Assembly (NCBI GenBank): GCA_036404255.1
Contig: DASWOP010000128.1
Coordinates: 1 to 6,991, forward strand
Direction: 5' to 3'
Source: JARLFX01 sp036404255
GTDB taxonomy: Bacteria > Acidobacteriota > Terriglobia > Terriglobales > Acidobacteriaceae
DNA length: 6,991 nucleotides
Shown: positions 1-5,304 of the stretch, piece by piece
How the letters are laid out: each line of letters begins with the position of its first letter
How positions within the stretch are numbered: the stretch's first letter is position 1
Translations under genes and position numbers: made by a program
Notes under the pieces: model-generated
What the model was told of the DNA's origin: nothing
Seen by the model: only the letters and a program-made list of their open reading frames with translations
The model's database searches: none

Positions 1-745
1 GCCAGATCATGAGATCGCCGGCGTAGAGGTAGCTGCGGTGGGGGGTGCCGTCGCCTTTGATGTGGAGGGGGGTGCCGGCCATGGCGTCTCGAATGAAGTT
101 GCCGGCGGCGAAGTGGGCGTCCAGGGGGAGATGGGGGCCGATGAAGGCGAAGCAGCGGGCGATCACTGACTCCAGATTGGGCTGGGCGAGGCAGAGGTCT
201 TCGGATTCGAGCTTGGCAGAGCCGTAGATGTTGTCCGCGGAGGCTCGGCCGGGGTAGGTCTCGGGAAGATGCGTGATTTCAGTGGGTTGCGGACCGTAGA
301 CGGCACCAGAGCTGGTGTAGAGCAGGCGTTGGGCGCCAGTAGCGGTGGCGAAACGCAGGGTGTGGCGGGTGCCTTCGACGATGGCGGCACGGAGTTCTTC
401 GGGCGTGCTATTGGCTTGCTGGCCGCCGGAATCGGTGGCTGCATGGATGATAAAGGCGTGTTTTTCGACGGGAAAGCTGTAGTTTTTCACGTCGCCCGCG
501 AGGAGAGTTATGGACGAGTCCAGGACAAGGTGAGGAGCTTTGACGGTGAAGTTTGAGGGGTTGCGGGTGAGCACGGTGACGTGGGCGTTCAGACCGAGTT
601 CACGGTTGGCGTGGAGGAAGGACTCGAGAAGCCAGCAGCCGAAGAAGCCGGTGCCCCCGGTGATGAAGATGCGCTGGTTGCGCAGGGGGGTGAGATCGGC
701 GTGGGCGAGGATGTGGTCGAGGTCGGTTTTGGATATTGGCTGCAT
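1..745 (-). CDS. NAD-dependent epimerase/dehydratase (extended SDR), 3' end outside the window
   Basis: 248 codons are visible; the C-terminus runs off the window edge. The protein is an extended short-chain dehydrogenase/reductase of the nucleotide-sugar epimerase/dehydratase type. The Rossmann dinucleotide-binding motif GGTGFFG lies at residues 30-36, the active-site strand TSSGAVYG at 144-151 (candidate catalytic Ser145), and the YxxxK pair as YGSAK with Tyr174 and Lys178. A later stretch (GNFIRDA at 215-221, then GDGTPHRSYLY at 231-241) is typical of the substrate-binding half of sugar-nucleotide epimerases and dehydratases. The start is the ATG at 745; an in-frame TAA lies one codon upstream, so no longer ATG start is possible. 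No clear Shine-Dalgarno is seen. A two-codon ATG-AAC-TAA lies just upstream (757-749). The substrate cannot be told from sequence; a role in surface polysaccharide or cell-envelope sugar metabolism is inference. It lies 297 bp downstream of coaBC on the same strand, separated by repeats, so it is probably a separate transcription unit. Confidence 0.9.
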   Translation of the reverse strand, partial: MQPISKTDLDHILAHADLTPLRNQRIFITGGTGFFGCWLLESFLHANRELGLNAHVTVLTRNPSNFTVKAPHLVLDSSITLLAGDVKNYSFPVEKHAFIIHAATDSGGQQANSTPEELRAAIVEGTRHTLRFATATGAQRLLYTSSGAVYGPQPTEITHLPETYPGRASADNIYGSAKLESEDLCLAQPNLESVIARCFAFIGPHLPLDAHFAAGNFIRDAMAGTPLHIKGDGTPHRSYLYAGDLMIW

Positions 746-860
746 GGCTTAGTTCATCGTAGTGCGGGAGGCGGTGGTGGGGCAGAAATTTTGGAGGGAA
801 TGCCTGGACTCTCGTGCAGCGGAAGCTCTTTGGCGGTGTGGGTGACGCGGGGAGCGTCTG

Positions 861-886
861 GATTCTTCGGCTACGCTCAGAATGAC
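861..886 (+). repeat. R1 hairpin repeat, copy a
   Basis: Short palindromic repeat: ATTCT and AGAAT arms around a GC-rich loop, ending in GAATGAC. It belongs to a family with seven copies in this window, all on the plus strand. It lies in the coaBC-SDR gap. Confidence 0.7.
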
Positions 887-928
887 TCGATTGGATTTGG
901 TGGCGGGTGCGAGGGTTCGTGGCCCAGA

Positions 929-1037
929 AACATTTGCGCGCCCGTTCGACTTCGTTCAGGGCAGGCTTCGCGCGGCCGTCGCTATGCGAGGCTATCCCAC
1001 TTTAATGACGATAAAGCTGTCGTGAGGATGGGCACCC
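929..1037 (+). repeat. R2 repeat unit (long form), degenerate and carrying an internal insertion
   Basis: This is a diverged copy of the units at 3174-3260 and 6554-6638. It opens with ATTTGCGCGC. The second leader hairpin is reduced (CGTCGC, 3-nt loop, GCGAG). The final hairpin starts CCCAC at 996 and closes with ATGGGCACCC at 1028-1037, but the stem is imperfect. About 26 bp (941-966) sits where the other copies have a 3-nt loop. The unit ends 5 bp from the coaBC stop codon, so it lies just downstream of that gene and could be transcribed as its 3' end. There is no T-run that would make it a canonical terminator. Confidence 0.6.
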
Positions 1038-1042
1038 GGATT

Positions 1043-2290
1043 TTAGAGGATGTTCGCAGTCTCCGTGGCGCGGAGGGTGGCGACTTCGTCGAGGATGCGG
1101 TGGGCGAGGGTGGATTTGGGCTGCTCGGGGAGGGAGGTCTCCTGCGTTGGGGTGATGAAGGTGGCGGCGTTGCTGGCGGAGTCGAAGCCGAGGGTGGGGG
1201 TGGAGACGTCGTTGGCTACGATGGCGTCGACGGCTTTGCGGGCGAGCTTGGCGCGGGCGTTGGGGAGGAGGTTTTCGGTTTCGGCGGCGAAGGCGATGAC
1301 CAGGGTGCCGGGGGCGCGGCGGGCGGCGATGGAGGCGATGATGTCTTCGGTGGGTTCGAGGGAGAGGGTGCGGGGGCCGTTGCGTTTCAATTTCTGCGGG
1401 GCTTCGGTGGTGGGGCGGAAGTCGGAGACGGCGGCGGCGCCGATGACGATGGTGGCTTCCGGGAGGTGGGCGAGGACGGCGGCGTGCATCTCAGAGGCGG
1501 TGGTGACATCGATGCGCGTACAGCCGGAGGGCGTCGGAAGCGCGGTTGGCGCGGAGATTAGCGTTACTTTGGCTCCGCGGGCGAGGGCTGCTTCGGCCAG
1601 GGCGTAGCCCATGCGGCCGCTGGAACGGTTGCCGAGAAAGCGGACGGGATCGATCGGTTCGCGGGTTCCTCCGGCGGTGATGAGGATGTTTTCCGAGGTG
1701 AGATCGCGGGCAATTTGAGGTGAGGTCACGGTATTTTGACGGTCGATGCGGGTGAGCACGGCGGCGACGATGGACTCGACGGTGGCGAGGCGGCCGCTGC
1801 CGGTCATGCCGCAGGCGAGGTAGCCGCTGCCGGGGGCGACGATCTCGACGCCGCGCTGGCGGAGGGTGTCGAGATTGGCCTGGGTGGCGGGGTGGTTCCA
1901 CATGTTCACATTCATGGCCGGGGCGACGATGACGGGGGCGGTAGTGGCGAGGTACAGGGTGGAGAGGAAGTCGTCGGCCAGGCCGTGGGCGAACCGGGCG
2001 AGGGTGTGGGCGGTGGCGGGGGCGACGAGGAGAAGACCGGTGGATTGGGCTTCGGCGATGTGCTCGATGCCTTCTTCGGCATAGGCTTCAGTGCCCCACA
2101 TGGAGGTGATGACTTTGTGTCCGGTGAGAGAGGCGAAGGTGAGCGGGCGAACGAACTCTTCGGCGGCGCGGGTCATGACGACGTGGACATCGAGGCCGTG
2201 CTGCTGCAGGGCACGAACGATCTCGGCTGCTTTGTAGGCGGCGATGCCGCCGGTGACGCCGATGGTGACTTTGAAGGGCAGGTTAGACAT
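1043..2290 (-). CDS. coaBC: Bifunctional phosphopantothenoylcysteine decarboxylase / phosphopantothenate-cysteine ligase
   Basis: Carries out two steps of coenzyme A synthesis in the cytoplasm: ligation of cysteine to 4'-phosphopantothenate (CoaB), then FMN-dependent decarboxylation to 4'-phosphopantetheine (CoaC). It has 415 residues, close to the E. coli Dfp protein. The N-terminal CoaC flavoprotein domain (about 1-180) has GGIAAYK at 14-20, the catalytic His77 in GIEHI, PAMNVNMW at 124-131, and the ACGMTGSGRL substrate flap with Cys160. The C-terminal CoaB domain has ITAGGTREPIDPVR at 204-217, NRSSGRMG with Asn221, Lys300 (equivalent of the E. coli active-site Lys289), and FAAET at 334-338. 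All expected catalytic residues are present. I chose the ATG at 2290 over the in-frame GTG at 2299 because AGGTGA (2301-2296) sits 5 nt before the ATG and contains the GTG. The start overlaps the panC stop by 8 nt (ATGTCTAA), which suggests co-transcription and translational coupling. Confidence 0.97.
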   Translation of the reverse strand: MSNLPFKVTIGVTGGIAAYKAAEIVRALQQHGLDVHVVMTRAAEEFVRPLTFASLTGHKVITSMWGTEAYAEEGIEHIAEAQSTGLLLVAPATAHTLARFAHGLADDFLSTLYLATTAPVIVAPAMNVNMWNHPATQANLDTLRQRGVEIVAPGSGYLACGMTGSGRLATVESIVAAVLTRIDRQNTVTSPQIARDLTSENILITAGGTREPIDPVRFLGNRSSGRMGYALAEAALARGAKVTLISAPTALPTPSGCTRIDVTTASEMHAAVLAHLPEATIVIGAAAVSDFRPTTEAPQKLKRNGPRTLSLEPTEDIIASIAARRAPGTLVIAFAAETENLLPNARAKLARKAVDAIVANDVSTPTLGFDSASNAATFITPTQETSLPEQPKSTLAHRILDEVATLRATETANIL

Positions 2291-3134
2291 GGCTTTCACC
2301 TATGAGTTGATTATCGATGAGGCGGGTGTTGCCGAATTTGGCGGCGACGGCGAGAAGAGCGCCCTGGGCGGTGCATTCGACCGGGAGAAGGGTGTCGGGA
2401 TCGACGACGGCGGTGTATTCGATAGCGATGTTGGGGTCGGCGGCGAGTGTCTTTTGCAGGGCGTCGCGGAGGGCGGTGGCGCTGCACTCGCCGAGGGCGT
2501 TGAGACTGGTGGCGGTGTCGAGCGCGCGGCGGAGGATGGTGGCGCGGGAGCGTTCCTCTTCCGTGAGGTAGCGGTTGCGGGAGCTGAGAGCGAGGCCGTC
2601 GGGTTCGCGCACGATGGGACAGGCGATGAGCTCGATGGGGAGATCGAGGTCGCGGACCATGGCGCGGAGGATGGCCAGCTGGGCGGCGTCCTTCTGCCCG
2701 AAGTAGGCGCGGTCGGGGGAGACGATGTGGAAGAGCTTGGAGACGACGGTAGCGACGCCGCGGAAGTGTCCGGGGCGGGAGGCTCCGTCGAGGCGGCCAG
2801 AGATTTCGCCAACTTCTACGAAGGTGGTAGCGCCCTGGGGGTACATGGTTTCTGCGGCTGGGGCGAAGAGGAGATCGACGCCTGCTTGCTCCAGGGCGGC
2901 GCAATCGGCTTCGAAGGTGCGCGGGTATTGGCTGAAATCCTCATTCGGGCCGAACTGGGTGGGATTGACGAAGATGCTGGCGGCGACGTGGGCGCAGTCT
3001 TTGCGGGCGGCGGCCATGAGGGAGAGATGGCCGGCGTGGAGTGCGCCCATGGTGGGCACGAGGCCGAGTGGGCCGCGGTTACGCAGTGCGGCGGAGGCGG
3101 CTCGCATGTCGGAGATGGTGGTGAAGATGCGCAT
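2283..3134 (-). CDS. panC: Pantothenate synthetase (pantoate-beta-alanine ligase)
   Basis: Joins D-pantoate and beta-alanine with ATP, through a pantoyl-adenylate, to make pantothenate (vitamin B5). It has 283 residues, the normal length for the family. Family motifs occur in order: PTMGALHAGH at 27-36 (the HxGH nucleotide-binding signature is His33-His36), IFVNPTQF at 54-61 (Gln60 region for pantoate), RPGHFRGV at 120-127, FGQKD at 145-149, and the KMSKS-like REPDGLALSSRN at 176-187. The start at 3134 gives the standard MRIF-type N-terminus; only a weak, distant AAAGG lies upstream. It is followed by coaBC with an 8-nt overlap. It lies downstream of panB on the same strand, but 576 bp of repeats separates them, so panC may have its own promoter. 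Confidence 0.97.
   Translation of the reverse strand: MRIFTTISDMRAASAALRNRGPLGLVPTMGALHAGHLSLMAAARKDCAHVAASIFVNPTQFGPNEDFSQYPRTFEADCAALEQAGVDLLFAPAAETMYPQGATTFVEVGEISGRLDGASRPGHFRGVATVVSKLFHIVSPDRAYFGQKDAAQLAILRAMVRDLDLPIELIACPIVREPDGLALSSRNRYLTEEERSRATILRRALDTATSLNALGECSATALRDALQKTLAADPNIAIEYTAVVDPDTLLPVECTAQGALLAVAAKFGNTRLIDNQLIGESHV
2296..2301 (-). promoter_or_regulatory. Shine-Dalgarno of coaBC, inside the panC 3' end
   Basis: AGGTGA on the minus strand, 5 nt before the ATG at 2290. It lies inside the last codons of panC and decides the coaBC start. Confidence 0.7.
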
Positions 3135-3173
3135 GGTGCTAAGTGCCTTTCAGTTGAGAGCGGTGACGGCCTG

Positions 3174-3260
3174 GACATTTGCGCGCGTCGCGCGGCCGTC
3201 GCGATGAAACTGCGACGCTATCCCACTCATCGCGATGAGACTGCGATGAATGGGGCACCC
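3174..3260 (+). repeat. R2 repeat unit (long form), copy upstream of panC
   Basis: Three hairpins in series: GCGCGC-GTC-GCGCGG, then CGTCGC-(9 nt)-GCGACG, then CCCACTCATCGC (3222-3233) pairing with GCGATGAATGGG (3243-3254) with a single C-A mismatch, followed by GCACCC. It is nearly identical over its first 47 bp to 6554-6600. It lies in the panC 5' region, 40 bp before the start codon, so it could be part of the panC leader RNA if the promoter is further upstream. Confidence 0.8.
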
Positions 3261-3286
3261 AAGTTTGTGGTGGCATAGGCATTTGA

Positions 3287-3323
3287 GATTCTTCGCTGCG
3301 CTTTGCTCGAGGGTCAGAATGAC
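3287..3323 (+). repeat. R1 hairpin repeat, copy b (enlarged loop)
   Basis: ATTCT and AGAAT arms with a longer loop (CGCTGCGCTTTGCTCGAGGGT-like), ending in GAATGAC. Same orientation as the other copies. Confidence 0.65.
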
Positions 3324-3328
3324 AGTTC

Positions 3329-3360
3329 ATAAAAGTTGAATAAAACTGTGAAAGTTGAAA
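3329..3360 (-). promoter_or_regulatory. AT-rich patch, possible panC promoter region
   Basis: This is the only AT-rich stretch in the gap and it carries two copies of AAAGTTGAA (3332-3340 and 3351-3359), 19 bp apart. On the minus strand a poor -35 (TTCAAC, 3359-3354) and -10-like TTTTAT (3334-3329) can be drawn with a 19-bp spacer. The match is weak. Position, about 200 bp upstream of panC, and base composition are the main support. Confidence 0.25.
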
Positions 3361-3424
3361 GCTGTACTCAAGACAACGGCCTTCTTTGGGTTGACGTTTG
3401 TGCAGCGATCAAAGCAAATACTGA

Positions 3425-3449
3425 GATCCTTCGCTGCGCTCAGGATGAC
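3425..3449 (+). repeat. R1 hairpin repeat, copy c
   Basis: ATCCT and AGGAT arms around TCGCTGCGCTC, ending GGATGAC. The arms differ from copy a (ATTCT/AGAAT) by a paired change, so base pairing is kept. Confidence 0.75.
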
Positions 3450-3480
3450 GACGGTTTTGGTTTGTGATGACGGGAAAGTG

Positions 3481-3549
3481 GGCGGGAGCGGTTCGAGCTC
3501 CGCTCGAATAACCCACCCTTTGCATGAAGCCGCAAAGGATGGGCCACCC
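3481..3549 (+). repeat. R2 repeat unit (short form) in block I
   Basis: Leader hairpin TTCGAGC-TCC-GCTCGAA (3492-3508) preceded by GGCGGGAGCGG, then the main hairpin CCCACCCTTTGC (3512-3523) with GCAAAGGATGGG (3532-3543), one C-A mismatch and a loop containing GAAGC. It closes with CCACCC instead of GCACCC. Confidence 0.8.
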
Positions 3550-3620
3550 GGTATTCATCCAGTCCGATGATCCTGCTCCTCCATACAAAGCCCAGCGGTG
3601 AGATCGTGGTGGCGCGAAAA

Positions 3621-3652
3621 CCCAGGTCTCAGAAGCGAGACCTGGGGCACCC
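3621..3652 (+). repeat. Minimal R2 hairpin in block I
   Basis: Perfect 10-bp stem CCCAGGTCTC / GAGACCTGGG with loop AGAAGC, followed by GCACCC. A 35-bp stretch including it is identical to the copy at 5148-5179. It lies 58 bp beyond the panB stop codon and has no T-run. Confidence 0.85.
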
Positions 3653-3710
3653 GCTTCTGTGGTTGGAATGGAGCGTTTGTGGCGCGATGAAGAGATCATA
3701 AAAACCTGAT

Positions 3711-4622
3711 TTACGGTTGGCGACGCTGCAACGGTAGGTCGCTTTGGTCGCGGGTGAGGAGGGCTTCGGTGGTTTCGCGGGGGAGGTGGTAGCTCTCTGC
3801 GTCCGCTGGAAAGTGGCGGGCAATGACATCGCGCTGGTAGTGTTCGATGGCTTCGGCGAAGAGCGCCTGACCATCGGCATAGCGGCGCACGAATTTGGCT
3901 GGCGCGGTGCAGGTGAGGTTGACGAGGTCGTGAAAGACGAGGATCTGGCCGTCGCAGTCCGGGCCGGCACCGATACCGATTGTCGGGATGGTGAGCGCGG
4001 CGGTGATGATGCTGGCGGCTTCGCGGGGGACGCATTCGAGCACGACGGCGATGACTCCGGCGGCTTCGAGGGCGAGGGCATCGGCGAGGAGGTCATCGAT
4101 GGCGGCGAGGGTTTTGCCCTGGACGCGGTAGCCCATGCGGTGGACCGACTGCGGGGTGAGGCCGATGTGGCCGACGACGGGTATCTCTGCCTGCACGAGC
4201 GCGGTGACGAGCGCGGCGCGGTTGCGGCCGCCTTCGATCTTGACGGCTTCGGCACCGGCTTCCTTGATGAAGCGGGTGGCGTTGGTGATGGCCTGCTCGG
4301 TAGAGGCGTGGTACGAGCCGAAGGGCATGTCTGCCACGAGCAGGGTGCGGCGGGCGGCGCGGCGGACGGCGCGGGTGTGGTGGAGCATCTCATCGACGGT
4401 GACGGGGAGGGTGCTGTCGTAACCGAGGACGGCCATGCCGAGCGAGTCGCCGACGAGGAGGAGGTCGATGCCGGCCTGGTCTACGAGGCGCGCGGTGGGA
4501 TAGTCATAGGCGGTGAGCGCCGTGATGGGCTGGTGGGCTAGTTTTTTGTCGAGGAGGGTTTGCGCGGTGACTTTCGGCGCAGGGGAAGTTGCTTCCCGGG
4601 GAGGAAGCTGAATGAGGCTCAT
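3711..4622 (-). CDS. panB: 3-methyl-2-oxobutanoate (ketopantoate) hydroxymethyltransferase
   Basis: Transfers a hydroxymethyl group from methylene-tetrahydrofolate to alpha-ketoisovalerate to give ketopantoate, the first committed step of pantothenate synthesis; cytoplasmic, Mg-dependent. It has 303 residues and a TIM-barrel pattern. Visible motifs: TAYDYPTARL at 37-46, VGDSLGM with metal ligand Asp59, STLPVT at 70-75, ADMPFGSY with Asp98, KIEGG with Glu130, GHIGLTPQSV at 151-160, LECVP with catalytic Glu196, and IGIGAGPDCDGQILV at 215-229. The start is the ATG at 4622, preceded by GGAG six nt upstream. An open frame continues to 4847, but it reads through repeats and is not family-like. About 24 residues after SYHL (277-280) extend past the usual C-terminus. 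The nearest gene on the left is panC (same strand); the right neighbour is divergent. It is flanked on both sides by related repeat blocks. Confidence 0.97.
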   Translation of the reverse strand: MSLIQLPPREATSPAPKVTAQTLLDKKLAHQPITALTAYDYPTARLVDQAGIDLLLVGDSLGMAVLGYDSTLPVTVDEMLHHTRAVRRAARRTLLVADMPFGSYHASTEQAITNATRFIKEAGAEAVKIEGGRNRAALVTALVQAEIPVVGHIGLTPQSVHRMGYRVQGKTLAAIDDLLADALALEAAGVIAVVLECVPREAASIITAALTIPTIGIGAGPDCDGQILVFHDLVNLTCTAPAKFVRRYADGQALFAEAIEHYQRDVIARHFPADAESYHLPRETTEALLTRDQSDLPLQRRQP

Positions 4623-4628
4623 GGTTAT

Positions 4629-4632
4629 CTCC
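4629..4632 (-). promoter_or_regulatory. Shine-Dalgarno of panB
   Basis: GGAG on the minus strand followed by ATAACC and the ATG at 4622. It fixes the panB start against the longer open frame. Confidence 0.75.
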
Positions 4633-4679
4633 AGTGCAGCTCCGTGAGAGACGCGGATGCCACCCGATGGTGCTGGTTC

Positions 4680-4709
4680 AGTATAAATCGGATGGGGTGG
4701 TGGGGTGAA
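4680..4709 (-). promoter_or_regulatory. Candidate sigma-70-like promoter of panB
   Basis: On the minus strand, TTCACC (4709-4704), an 18-bp spacer and TATACT (4685-4680). The -35 matches the consensus at 4 of 6 positions and the -10 is close to TATAAT. It would give a leader of about 50 nt before panB. Read by eye only. Confidence 0.4.
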
Positions 4710-4727
4710 GGGGGAGATGTGAGAGAT

Positions 4728-4770
4728 GGGCGGGAGCGGTTCGCGCTTTGCGCGAATGTATGGGGCACAC
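4728..4770 (+). repeat. Truncated R2 unit
   Basis: Leader GGGCGGGAGCGG and hairpin TTCGCGC-TTT-GCGCGAA (4740-4756) are followed directly by ATGTATGGGGCAC. The left arm and loop of the main hairpin are missing, as if deleted. Compared with TTCGAGC/GCTCGAA in the other short units, the leader stem has a paired A-T to C-G change. Confidence 0.7.
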
Positions 4771-4807
4771 GGTGCGGTGGCGGTGGGAGTATTGCGGTAG
4801 AGAAGCA

Positions 4808-4835
4808 GATTCCGCGCGCTACGCTTCGGAATGAC
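4808..4835 (+). repeat. R1 hairpin repeat, copy d
   Basis: ATTCCG and CGGAAT arms, ending GAATGAC, preceded by GAGAAGCA. Nearly identical to 6667-6694. Confidence 0.75.
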
Positions 4836-4859
4836 AAACAAAGACAAGAGCGAGAAGCA

Positions 4860-4883
4860 GATTCCTGGTTGCGCTCAGATGAC
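4860..4883 (+). repeat. R1 hairpin repeat, copy e (decayed)
   Basis: GATTCC with CTCAGATGAC; the right arm has lost bases, so the stem is weak. Preceded by the same GCGAGAAGCA leader as 6667-6694. Confidence 0.6.
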
Positions 4884-4971
4884 ACTGTGTAATTTTTGTG
4901 GTGAGGTGAAGGAAGGAAGACAACGGCCTTCGTGGAGTTGTCTTTCGTGCAGCGATAAAAACAACTACGGG

Positions 4972-4998
4972 GGTCCTTCGCTAAACGCTCAGGATGAC
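4972..4998 (+). repeat. R1 hairpin repeat, copy f
   Basis: GTCCT and AGGAT arms (one G-T pair) around TCGCTAAACGCTC, ending GGATGAC. It is the block II counterpart of copy c. Confidence 0.65.
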
Positions 4999-5031
4999 GA
5001 CGGTTGAGAGATTCGGGGTGACGGGGAGAGA

Positions 5032-5100
5032 GGCGGGAGCGGTTCGAGCTGCGCTCGAATGTCCCACACATCGCGTAAAGCCGCGATGTATGGGGCACCC
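5032..5100 (+). repeat. R2 repeat unit (short form) in block II
   Basis: GGCGGGAGCGG, leader hairpin TTCGAGC-TGC-GCTCGAA (5043-5059), then the main hairpin CCCACACATCGCG (5063-5075) with CGCGATGTATGGG (5082-5094), one C-A mismatch and loop TAAAGC, then GCACCC. Confidence 0.8.
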
Positions 5101-5147
5101 ACTTCGTGTGCTGGGCCTGTGAGGATGGTCGTGATACGAGCATCGAA

Positions 5148-5179
5148 CCCAGGTCTCAGAAGCGAGACCTGGGGCACCC
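5148..5179 (+). repeat. Minimal R2 hairpin in block II
   Basis: Perfect 10-bp stem CCCAGGTCTC / GAGACCTGGG with loop AGAAGC and then GCACCC, as at 3621-3652. Confidence 0.85.
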
Positions 5180-5304
5180 GGATTTGTTCTGGGCTGTGGG
5201 ACTTTTGTGCTGAGAAAAAACGCGGGGAGATAGTAGTATCCGGGCAGGTCGCGCAACGCAGCGCTGATTCGCAATGCAACGCTCAATTGCACCACACACA
5301 AATT

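Larger units (their letters stand above)
3370..3653 (+). repeat. Composite repeat block I (downstream of panB)
   Basis: Modules in order: AAGACAACGGCCTTC (3370-3384) with a similar tail including GTGCAGCGAT, R1 (3425-3449) continuing into GACGACGGTT, an R2 short unit (3481-3549), a loosely similar spacer containing GTGAGATCGTGGT, and the minimal R2 hairpin (3621-3652). The same modules occur in the same order and orientation at 4917-5180. Exactly shared runs reach 35 bp, at the final hairpin; the spacers between modules are diverged. Confidence 0.75.
3135..3710. other. Repeat-filled gap between panB and panC
   Basis: No protein of its own is credible here. The minus-strand open frames across it are read-throughs of the repeats, with RSEES/RSEGS-like and GAPGLASETW strings. 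From left to right it holds an R2 long unit (3174-3260), R1 (3287-3323), an AT-rich patch (3329-3360) and composite block I (3370-3653), made of an AAGACAACGGCCTTC module, R1, an R2 short unit and a minimal R2 hairpin. The last 57 bp (3654-3710) before the panB stop codon show nothing recognisable, and no U-tract terminator is seen after panB. Confidence 0.8.
4917..5180 (+). repeat. Composite repeat block II (upstream of panB and of the transporter)
   Basis: Same module order as 3370-3653: AAGACAACGGCCTTC, GTGCAGCGAT, R1 (4972-4998), GACGACGGTT, R2 short unit (5032-5100), spacer with GTGAGGATGGTCGTG, and the minimal R2 hairpin (5148-5179). It is in direct orientation relative to block I, with panB between them. 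Confidence 0.75.
4623..5304. other. Repeat-filled divergent gap between panB and the AmpG-like transporter
   Basis: No credible gene is seen. The open frames here, in both directions, are repeat translations. The panB ribosome-binding site and a possible panB promoter occupy 4629-4709. Then come a truncated R2 unit (4728-4770), R1 copies at 4808-4835 and 4860-4883 (each preceded by GAGAAGCAGATTCC), and composite block II (4917-5180). The last stretch, 5181-5304, should carry the transporter promoter, but I see no convincing -35/-10 pair and no Shine-Dalgarno next to the chosen ATG. Confidence 0.75.

Noticed and set aside
581..1561. Long plus-strand open frame opposite coaBC
   Set aside because: Glycine-rich translation with no family pattern. 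It crosses the SDR start, the repeats and the antisense of coaBC; a shadow of GC-rich codons.
1996..2022. G-quadruplex motif on the plus strand in coaBC (another at 1102-1130)
   Set aside because: Both fit the four G-run pattern, but G-runs are expected by chance on this G-rich strand, opposite C-ending codons. Nothing marks them as regulatory.
2244..3278. Long plus-strand open frame opposite panC
   Set aside because: Antisense shadow of panC, rich in Gly, Glu and Ala with no domain pattern; panC on the other strand has full motif conservation.
3621..3646. Rho-independent terminator of panB
   Set aside because: The stem is strong but there is no U-tract on either strand, and it is an R2 repeat copy. 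A termination role remains possible but is not shown.
3744..4541. Plus-strand open frame opposite panB
   Set aside because: Antisense shadow of a clear panB.
4623..4847. Longer panB N-terminus
   Set aside because: The extra 75 residues read through repeat R1 (a VIPKRSARNLLL-type string). A good Shine-Dalgarno supports the ATG at 4622.
3174..5180. CRISPR array
   Set aside because: The repeats are palindromic modules of different kinds at irregular distances, with no unique equal-length spacers and no cas genes.
4625..5301. Minus-strand small proteins in the divergent gap
   Set aside because: They consist of repeat translations (RHPER, GAPGLASETWV) and lack ribosome-binding sites or family likeness.
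5059..5304. Longer N-terminus of the AmpG-like transporter
   Set aside because: The 82 extra residues are translations of block II repeats (SETWGT) and do not look like an MFS N-terminus.
5181..5304. Promoter of the AmpG-like transporter
   Set aside because: TAGTAT at 5234-5239 is a poor -10 and has no acceptable -35 at the right distance.
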